From NCBI RefSeq assembly GCF_950295315.1, contig NC_080175.1, positions 66,799,353-66,863,352 of the forward strand: DNA of 64,000 bases, read 5' to 3'. The notes below the pieces were generated by a model. It did no database searches, was not told the origin of the DNA, and saw only the letters and a program-made list of their open reading frames with translations. Both the position numbers and the translations under genes were made by a program. The stretch is from Erinaceus europaeus (Eukaryota > Chordata > Mammalia > Eulipotyphla > Erinaceidae). This document shows positions 56,693-64,000 of the stretch, in pieces (position 1 is the stretch's first letter; every line of letters begins with the position of its first letter).

Positions 56693-57289
56693 ATTAGTAA
56701 TAAATCTAGGGAGGCAGAGAGTCCTCTTATCTCAGGGTCCCATTCTTATTGGAGGGATGACTCTCTCTGGTCATTGGCTCCCAGGGGTAGGAGGAAAACA
56801 GCAGGCAACCTTCAGAGGTGACAGGCCAGGCCAGCAGCCCCTCCCTTTCTTCTGCCTAGAAAGAAAGGCTGGGCCTTTCTTCTGCCTAGACCCCACCTGC
56901 CCTTCCTTCCTGGGAGTTCTGCAGTCATTGCCTACAGATTCCAGTCTGCTCACCTCACCAGCAAGTCTTCACTTTCTGAGAATCCAGTTAGTGAAGCTAA
57001 GAAAATGTCTAATGCTCCTGCTAACTGAAGGCTCTTCCTCCATCCCTCTGGGGAAAGCAAGTGAGCGTGAGGTTCTGGCCTCCTGGGACCCCACAAGGCC
57101 ACTCCCAGTCCTTGTGGGCAGGGTGTAGCCCTGCAGCTCCTGGCCTGCTTCCACTGGGCATCATCCTCCTATAAGGATGTCGGTATTCCTTTGCTTCTCA
57201 CTTGACAGAGATCCTAGCTCAGGGCTTGAGTCTCTGTAACAGGATGGAATTCAAATTTCCCACTGGTTACCACTAAGATACTAGCTCGG
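56693..57289. other. Unique intronic sequence
   Basis: A local direct repeat (cctttcttctgcctagaa near 56845 and 56875). Otherwise nothing recognised. Confidence 0.4.
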
Positions 57290-57612
57290 CGACATCAGCC
57301 AGAAAGAGAGGAACAAATGAATATTGGATGACTGGACCCATGGGGGAACTTAAGGGACAAGGGCAGAAAAGGACAGCACTAAAGGGAGCCTGATTGGGTG
57401 GGGTGGACCAAAGCAAAGGACTCTGGAGAGGGAGGGCAGGGAGAGCTTTGGTGGGGGGGGGGGTGTTGGGGTCCTGGTGCAAGATGGTGGGAAAGGACCT
57501 AAGTTGGGGTGAGAATGTATTGCAGACACCTGTCATGGGGAGATGAGAGATTATGCCCATGTTTTAGCAACTGTAAACCACTAAACCCCCCAATAAAGTA
57601 AAAAAAAAATAG
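57290..57612 (+). mobile_element. L1 3' end, type 2 variant
   Basis: catcagccagaaagagagga, caaagcaaaggactctggag, gagaatgtattgcagacacc, and ccccccaataaagtaaaaaa end. Confidence 0.8.
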
Positions 57613-57729
57613 CAACTATTAAAAATATGTTTTATTTATTTTTAATTTAGGATCTATACACAGATCACATTTTATACTTTCATTAGCATTCTTATTTCTT
57701 ATCAATTAAAATATGTTTTATTTGTTTCT

Positions 57730-57855
57730 TATTTTTTTTAACCAAAGCACTAATTTCTGGCTTATGGTGGTGCAGGGAGTTGAACCTGGGACTTTGGAGC
57801 CTCTCAGGCATGAGAGTCTCTTTGCATAACCATTATGCTACTTACCCTCACCCTG
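57730..57855 (-). repeat. tRNA-derived SINE, class B
   Basis: ccaaagcactaatttctggc, gggagttgaacctgggactt and gcataaccattatgctactt. Confidence 0.88.
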
Positions 57856-57867
57856 TATTTATTATTT

Positions 57868-58052
57868 TTTAATATTTTTATTATTTTTTTGATAGAGACA
57901 GAGAGAAATCAAGAGAAAAGGGGAGGAGGAGAGAGATACATGCAGCCTTACCTAACCACTAACGAAGCTTTCCCTGTACAGGTGGGGAGCAAGGGTTTGA
58001 ACCCAGGTCCTAATCCCTGTGCTCATATGTTAATATCGTAAGTTTTCTGCTC
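57868..58052 (-). repeat. tRNA-derived SINE, class A (diverged head)
   Basis: tttgatagagacagagagaa, taacgaagctttccctgtac and gggtttgaacccaggtccta. Confidence 0.85.
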
Positions 58053-58374
58053 TTCCACCACGTTAGCTATTCAAAGCTAGTCAGAAATCCCACCCCTGAC
58101 GTGTATACATTTCACTACAACCCTCGTCCCCCCTAGGCTATTAGTAACAATGCTGGGTATCCAGACAGAACTATCACTTGGTGCCCTTCTCAATGTGTGC
58201 TCTGTGGGCCCGCCCTCTGGCACCTCCCCTTTCTAAAAGGGGAGAGGTTGGAGGCGGGAGGAGGACCAGACAAGTTGAGAGAGACTGTACTGCATTCCAT
58301 TTCAAGACTGAGAACAGCTCCTCTCCTCTCCACTTTGACTCTTCAGCATCTGGAGAGAGGAAAACACCCTTGGA
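58053..58374. other. Unique intronic sequence
   Basis: Nothing recognised. Confidence 0.35.
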
Positions 58375-58384
58375 GGGAGGGAGG

Positions 58385-58422
<38 letters not shown>
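58375..58422. repeat. (GGGA)n(GA)n microsatellite
   Basis: gggagggagggaggga then about 15 GA units. Confidence 0.95.
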
Positions 58423-58423
<1 letters not shown>

Positions 58424-58493
58424 TATTGAGTTTAACACATACTATATTTTTAAAGACCAATTGGCTTGTTTATGCTAGTAAACATGACATTAG

Positions 58494-58657
58494 GAGAGGT
58501 GGGGGAGGGAGAGGGAGAGGGAGACAGAGAGAGACACACACACAAAGAAAAAACACATCACTCCAATTCTCCAATTACGGAGTGCCAGGGATTGAACCTG
58601 GGGCCTCCTGCATGTAAGTCCTGTGCTCTTCCACAGCAACACCTCCCCATCACTGAA
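58494..58657 (-). repeat. tRNA-like SINE, class H
   Basis: Purine-rich lead, then gtgccagggattgaacctgg and ggcctcctgcatgtaagtcc with cagcaacacctcccc. Confidence 0.65.
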
Positions 58658-58894
58658 CATGGGCCTTTCCTCCTCATTCTCACCTCAGTGTCCACACAGA
58701 AGTAAAACAATGAGGAAAAGAGGGGCAGCTTCCTGCTGCAGGCATAATGGTGCTGACATGAGTTGCTGGCTTCTTCCAAATCTCTGAGCACAGCCCACTG
58801 GCCAGCAAATCCTGTCAGGGCAGCACCTGGGAACACCAGGATTATAAAGCTTAGGGGAAGGCTGCTTAAAACATTCCCTCTCAAATGGCCCTTT

Positions 58895-59080
58895 TCCACT
58901 TTTTGATAGAGGGGGAGAGACGGGGGGGGGGGGGGAAGAGAGAGAGAGACAGAGAGGGGAGACACCTGCAGAACATGTCCACCACTTATGCGGATCCACC
59001 CCTGTGGGAGGAGCTTGAACCCAAGGCCTTGAGCATAGTAACTTGTGCGTTCAACCAGTTGTGTCACCCCCAATCCCTAG
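58895..59080 (-). repeat. tRNA-derived SINE, class A
   Basis: ttttgatagagggggagaga, a 14-G run, gagacacctgcagaacatgt, gagcttgaacccaaggcctt and ttcaaccagttgtgtcaccc. Confidence 0.88.
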
Positions 59081-59081
59081 A

Positions 59082-59229
59082 TTTATTTCTCCTTTAATGA
59101 GAGAGAGAGACACAGAGGAACAGAGCAAGTATCAGAGCATCACTCTGGCACATGCAATGCTGGAGATCAAACTCTGGGGCTCATACATAAGAGTCCAACA
59201 CTTTATCCACTGTGACAACATCTCCGTCC
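59082..59229 (-). repeat. tRNA-like SINE, class G
   Basis: agcatcactctggcacatgc, gctggagatcaaactctggg, caacactttatccactgtga and caacatctccgtcc. Confidence 0.75.
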
Positions 59230-60210
59230 AGATGATGCACATTTAATTATCACCCAACAGTATATGGATGACTTTTATTCCTGATAAGACTATAGAAAAT
59301 TTGGAGACTTTTATATCATGTCTTTGAGAAGAAATGAACTCTGGAAAGAATCTTACTATTTTTCACATGTCTTCATCAGTTAACCTAGTTCTGGTCTTCT
59401 AAATCACTCTAAGTATGAAAAAAATGTAATCAGTTTAAAGTTTGTGGTAAAATTTTAATAATTGTCACTGAAGTAAAGGTTAAAAATATATTTAAAATTC
59501 ATTGGTATAAGCATCAGAGTAGGAGAAAGCATCTACTGACAGTTCTAATTGTTACATTCTCTTGTTTTGCATGTCTGAAGAGCAGCAATTAGCACCCTAC
59601 TTAGACTTGTGTAGAAAATAGGCAGTTCTGCACCTGCAGTGGGGCAGCGTCCCCTTCTCTCTATATGTAGAAGAGAGCCCCAGGGCTCTCGCGCGACCCA
59701 CTCTGGGCAGAGGGGTGGACACACGCTACTCCGAGGACAGCAGAGTGTCCCTGCTGACTTAGTGCTCAGCTGCCACCTGACTGACTCCCCCACAGGCATG
59801 AACAACAACAGCACCATCTTCTGAGGCCCCTACCCAAGTCAGCACAGACTGATGGGCTCACTGGTTTCCACCCCAGCCAGACACAGGGGCCTCTGAGATC
59901 TGCAACTTCACTGTTCACACTCTTGGCCTTAGCCTGTCCCTCTGCCTGAACTATGGATTCTCTGGCTCTTTCCAAGGGAAGTTATTGTGAAAGGTGTCAA
60001 GCATCCACCAGTGAAACTTTGGGGGGGGGGGGCAAGACTCATGTGTAAAGGGATGAATCTAGACTGGCAGGTTGAGTCTGGGGAAATGCACAAGCTAGAA
60101 GGCTTCTGTCACCCAAAACCTGCTTCTGATACTTGGTGGCAATGTGAGTGCAGAGTCTAAAATATTCTGAGTGATGGTCATGGGCTTGGGTGAAACCTAT
60201 AAAAGAAAGT
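59230..60210. other. Unique intronic sequence
   Basis: 59230-59600 is AT-rich and repeat-free; 59630-59960 is GC-richer. Nothing recognised. Confidence 0.45.
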
Positions 60211-60334
60211 CATGGGCAGGGAGATAGCATAATGGTTATGCAAACCAGTGCCCATACCTGAGGCTCACAGGCCCCAGGTTCAATCTCCTGCACCACCATA
60301 AGCCAGAGCTGAACAGTGCTCTGGCAAAATAATA

Positions 60335-60376
<42 letters not shown>
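60211..60376 (+). repeat. tRNA-derived SINE, class B with (AAT)n tail
   Basis: gggagatagcataatggtta, caggttcaatctcctgcacc, cagccagtgctctgg-type body and (aat)n at 60329-60376. Imperfect TSD agaaagtcatg / agaaagtcaatg. Confidence 0.92.
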
Positions 60377-60377
<1 letters not shown>

Positions 60378-61218
60378 GAAAGTCAATGTGCCATGGAATA
60401 TGCAGTGGAAAAGAGGTGGCACTGTATCTTTCTGCCACTCCACTGAACCATAAACACCCATCAAAAGGACAAAGAATTTATTTCAAATTCAAATAATTAA
60501 CGGGGATAACCATCTTTCCAAATTGCAATAAGGATGGATGACACACAAATTCACTCATTAACTCCTGACAGTAGTATTTGTGAGGAAGAAGGTTGATAAA
60601 GATAAATGAGATTCCCTCTGTAGATGTCAAAGTTTCTCTATGATTGGCCATGTTTCTGATGTGGCAATGACATCCTCTCCCAAAGTCTGATCAAAGTGTA
60701 TGGATGGTCATTGTGAATACTGTCCTGAGTCATTTATGGTTTCATGGGTTATGAAGCTCAGAGCCATTTCAACTCTGCTGGCTCATGTCCAATCCAAGGG
60801 TTTTCCAAGGAAATGGAGTTTTGAGGCATCAACAGAGGCCGGGCACTTAGTGACCAAATATGTGTGCTGCTGGTCATTGTCCCTGTTCTGCCACCATTAG
60901 CCCAGCACAGAATGACCTGACAATCAGTTTTCAAAGCACTGTTTCACTAACTACTTCTTAGTCACAAAAAGTAAAAGGAAATATCTCAAATGAAGAAATC
61001 CAGCGAGTATCAGCTAGGCAGTGGGATTAAACCTAGCACTGCCAATCATGAGACAAGCAAGTATTCTATGACGTTTAGATGTGATGCAACAGGAGCATCA
61101 AAACATAAACTCTGTTTGTCTCCCTACTACTTTCTCTTTCCTTCTCTGTCTCTATCTTAAAATTAAGAAACTCAAAGAGTCTGCCTGGATAAATGTTACA
61201 GTGCAGGTGTGAAACCTT
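60377..61218. other. Mostly unique intronic sequence
   Basis: 61000-61200 has a weak tRNA-SINE look (gggattaaacctagcactgc). Otherwise nothing recognised. Confidence 0.4.
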
Positions 61219-61235
61219 AGGAAGCCAAAAAATGG

Positions 61236-61344
61236 GCGGAGGGTAGATAGCATAATGGTTATGCAAACAGACTCTTATGCCTGAGGCTCCAAAGTCCCAG
61301 GTTCAATCCCTCGCACCACCATATGTCAGAGCTGAACAGTGCTC

Positions 61345-61380
<36 letters not shown>
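61236..61380 (+). repeat. tRNA-derived SINE, class B with long poly(A)
   Basis: gatagcataatggttatgca, caggttcaatccctcgcacc, gagctgaacagtgctctgg and about 28 A residues at 61350-61376. Confidence 0.94.
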
Positions 61381-61382
<2 letters not shown>

Positions 61383-61389
61383 AAAAAAT

Positions 61390-61653
61390 GGGAGTTAGGC
61401 GGTAGCGCAGCAGGTTAAGCACACGTGGCGCAAAGCGCAAGGACCAGCAGAAGGATCCTGGTTCGAGCCCTGCCTTCTCACCTGCAGGGGAGTCTCTTCA
61501 CAAGCAGTGAAGCAGGTCTGCAGGTGTCTATCTTTCTCTCCCCCTCTCTGTCTTCCCCTCCTCTCTCTCACATCAAGAACAATAACTACAACAATAAAAG
61601 AATAAGGGCAACAAAAGGGAATAAAAAATAAAATATTTTTAAAAATAAAAAAA
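61390..61653 (+). repeat. tRNA-derived SINE, class A, young copy in the tail of a class B SINE
   Basis: gggagttaggcggtagcgca, ggttcgagccctgc, (aac/aat)n tail. The pair is enclosed by aggaagccaaaaaat at 61219-61233 and 61654-61668. Confidence 0.95.
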
Positions 61654-61671
61654 AGGAAGCCAAAAAATAGG

Positions 61672-62359
61672 GAAAAAAAAGTTCCCAAGGAAAGAAAATA
61701 AGGGAAAAGAACTGGGGGAAATCAATAAACAGTGGTCTGTTTCGACAGATCCAAGGACTTAATGGGGGTAGGAAGGGAGTGGATGGGGTTTTCAACCAAA
61801 ACAAAAACCTATCTTGGAAAACAAAGTGTCTCACGCAAATACATTTTCCCCCAAAGTGAAAAAGAACAGGGCCTGATAGAATAGATCTCCCAGCCCCCGG
61901 GAGGCTGGAAGAGAAACAGCCAGCAGGGCACATGGGTTCTCAGCGGTCAGGCATCATGGTGGTACTGGCCATCCCATGTTCAGCTGTTCTAGAAAAGCTC
62001 CATCTCTGGAGAGAAGTGTTGCTGCAGTGGTGGGGGAGATCTCAGCCAGCAGCAGCGGGGCCCCTGGCTGGATGGACAGGCAGACAGGAGCCCTGGGCAG
62101 ACAGTCAGGGGCTTTGCTTCTACCTTCAGGGACTCTCATGGGCATCTTCAGAGGCTCTAAGTCATAGCCACAGGCCAGCAACTGTAAGAACACCTGCCCT
62201 TCTGCCAGCTCTTCCTTTCCATGTGCCCAGTAATACTTGTGTTCTATCACTATTTGATGCTTTTGGACTTTGAATTAGCCAGACAGAGAAGTTTATGATG
62301 GTGGGAGGAGAGAGGGGTGGAGAGCAGGGTGGGGGTGGCAGAGATGTGATCCATCTAGA
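61672..62359. other. Unique intronic sequence
   Basis: Nothing recognised. The overlapping frames at 61932-62273 look compositional. Confidence 0.4.
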
Positions 62360-62467
62360 AGGAACTTCTTTCTCCTACTCCTCCTTCTTATCCTCCTTCT
62401 CCTCCCCCTTAATATTCTTTTCCTTCTCCTCCTCAATATCCTTCTCCTCTTCCTCCTCCTCCTTCAG
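62360..62467. repeat. Polypyrimidine (CTT/CTC)n tract
   Basis: Mostly cctcctt and ctcctcc words with two aatat interruptions. Confidence 0.85.
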
Positions 62468-63172
62468 TTAAAGGTAGGAGAGTGAAAGAGACCAGGGTTT
62501 TTGATGTGATCACAAAACATCCACATCTTTGCCTCTTCAAGAATACCTGACAGGCACCCCCCCACCCTCCCTGGGCCAGCCCTGCTCTCCTCCCCATACA
62601 GTCGGGAGGTGTGGATTCCATGGACAATCTCTGCTGAGCCGCCAGTCTCCCCCTACAAGGTTCCAACCCTCCACGGTTGTGAGATTCTGAACTATTTATC
62701 TGTCTCTTTACACAGGAAAAGTAAATAAATAAAGCCCAATGACAGAATCAGCTAATGAACTGTCAATTTAGACAGGACAATTCCAAGAAGGAAGAGCCAA
62801 GGAGATAAGGAGAGATGCCGCCGCTGGTATAAAGCCACATGGCAGTGCTTCTCTGAAGATCCTTGCCATGGCTGGAAGCAGGGAGTCAGCACATCCACCC
62901 CATCTATCACGTATCCTGGTGACCTTGGAGGTGTCTGTGAGCTTGACTCCTCCACAGGGAGGCTGTGAGCCCAGCAGTTCACCGGGAGTAAGAGATCACA
63001 TTATAGGAGGCAGTTCTGCAACCATAGAGTCCGGATACACATGTTGAGAAACATGTTCACAGGGATTTGACTAGCACTTTCTTTAGAAGTATAGCAACAG
63101 CAGTGGTGCCTCTAAGGAGGTCACTTCCTTCAATTCTGAAAAAAAAAAAAAAGGATTTTTTAAAAAATGTAA
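62468..63172. other. Unique intronic sequence
   Basis: Nothing recognised. Confidence 0.4.
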
Positions 63173-63398
63173 TTAATTAATTTATTATTGGATAGAGACA
63201 GAGAAATTGAGAGGGGAGAGGGAGATAGAGAGGGAGAAAGACAGAGCGACATCTGCACCCCTGCTTCACCGCTCACAAAGACTTTCCCCTGCAGGTGGGG
63301 GACCAGGGGCTTAAACCCAGCAGGATCCTTGTTCATCATAATGTGAACGCTTAACCAGGTTATTATAAGCGTTTTGGGGACCACTGCCTGGTCCCCAA
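63173..63398 (-). repeat. tRNA-derived SINE, class A
   Basis: tattattggatagagacaga, cctgcttcaccgctcacaaa and aggggcttaaacccagcagg. The head carries a short insertion (gttattataagcgttttggg). Confidence 0.9.
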
Positions 63399-63461
63399 AT
63401 GGACTTTTGTTTTCACTATGTTTGGCATTGTTTCTAACTTATACTTTGCAAAAATATTTTT

Positions 63462-63727
63462 TCCACCAAAGTTATTGCTGGGGTTCACTGTCTGCATAGT
63501 CCATAGTTCCCAGAGTATTCATTCTCTCTCTCTCTCTCCTTTTCTCTTCTGCCCCTCTCTTTGATAGACAGTAAAAGACAGAAAGAGATAGAAGCTCAGA
63601 GAGAAGTGAGAGGAGATACTTGCAGCATTGCTCTACAATTTGTGAAGCTCCCCCATCCCCTGCAGCTGGAGGCTTGGATCTGGGTTCTCACATAATGTGC
63701 TCTACAAGGTGTGACAACACCCACTCT
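63462..63727 (-). repeat. tRNA-derived SINE, class A with 3' module
   Basis: ccaaagttattgctggggtt, CT-rich inverted stretch, tttgtgaagctcccccatcc and aggtgtgacaacacccactc. Confidence 0.82.
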
Positions 63728-63831
63728 GTACAAAAAAAAAAAAATTAAATAACATTATCAACTAGTAAAGTACAAAGTGAACTAAAAAACTTAAAATTCA
63801 ACCTGATTATTTCAGACATTAGAACCTGAGC

Positions 63832-63990
63832 TGTGGAGACAGTACTGTTTCTGCAAATAAGGCTTTCCTGCCTCAGTCTGTGAGAGCCCAGGTTCAGTTC
63901 CCAGCACCACAATCAGCCAGAGTTGAGCAAGGCTCTGATATTTCTCTTTTTATCCCCTGTCTTGTTAAGATAAAAATAAAATAAAAAGAT
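63832..63990 (+). repeat. tRNA-derived SINE, class B
   Basis: gtggagacagtactgtttct, cccaggttcagttcccagca, cagccagagttgagcaaggc and A-rich tail at the window edge. Confidence 0.85.
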
Positions 63991-64000
63991 TAGAATAGCT

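Larger units (their letters stand above)
8012..64000 (-). other. TNIK: Intron upstream of the kinase exon (partial, over 55 kb)
   Basis: In gene orientation this lies 5' of the exon. The preceding family exon, encoding the glycine-rich loop GNGTYGQVY, and the first exon were not found, so the intron exceeds 55 kb. That agrees with the very large 5' introns known for TNIK. Confidence 0.72.

Noticed and set aside
2087..61688. Recurring peptide DRTERNGERRGRQRGGEKDR in many frames
   Set aside because: It is the translated minus strand of the class A SINE, not a protein family.
8012..64000. Other exons of the kinase (glycine-loop exon, first exon) and the exon starting DEEEEIK on the left
   Set aside because: Searched by expected peptide on the minus strand; no match seen in the window.

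Overview
This is a mammalian nuclear window, non-coding apart from one recognised exon. It is about 64 kb of AT-leaning DNA packed with tRNA-derived SINEs, L1 fragments, CA/GA/GGAA/TA microsatellites, two solo LTRs and older L2/MIR relics. The dominant SINE has a head with intact RNA polymerase III A and B boxes, a cacctgcaggg(g) body, a CT-rich stretch, a (caa/aat) tail, and an optional 3' module reading atggc..ccagg..agcagtggattc..ccccagcaataaccctggaggca. From memory this is the ERI-type SINE of hedgehogs (Erinaceidae), so a hedgehog such as Erinaceus is the most likely source. That is recognition, not a database search.

The one protein-coding element is a 57-nt exon on the minus strand at 7955-8011. 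It encodes GRHVKTGQLAAIKVMDVTG, the kinase-lobe segment with the catalytic Lys of the germinal-center kinases TNIK, MAP4K4 and MINK1. The final Gly (Glu in the two paralogs) points to TNIK. A polypyrimidine tract plus AG and a GT donor flank it. So 1-7954 should be the downstream intron and 8012-64000 part of the very long upstream intron. No other exon of this kinase was seen in the window.

Layout: 1-956 L2/MIR relics; 957-3620 dense SINEs, including a chain of four same-orientation retroposons that share one target sequence; 4545-5505 L1 3' ends; 5505-7954 mostly unique intron with a diverged 190-bp duplication; 7955-8011 exon; 8248-21500 SINEs, three L1 pieces and a 250-bp GGAA tract; 22036-23015 a repeat-poor block; 23055-23255 a minisatellite; 23757-24170 a solo LTR with perfect 6-bp target duplications and an embedded tRNA-Gly 5'-half sequence; 26415-27290 an L1 ORF2 relic split by a second solo LTR; 27338-40420 SINE-rich; 40421-41398 repeat-poor with a palindromic octamer; 41995-54595 a run of L1 3' ends; 54600-56330 repeat-poor; 56331-64000 SINE-rich again.

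SINE classes are my own labels. A: the main family. B: head gagatagcataatggttatgc. C: ggaggtggcacaatgga. D: tccagggtaatagctcacctgga. E: ggcctgtggtagctacgtgg. G/H: two further tRNA-like heads seen only on the minus strand. Repeat boundaries are read by eye and are good to about 10 bp unless a target-site duplication (TSD) is given.
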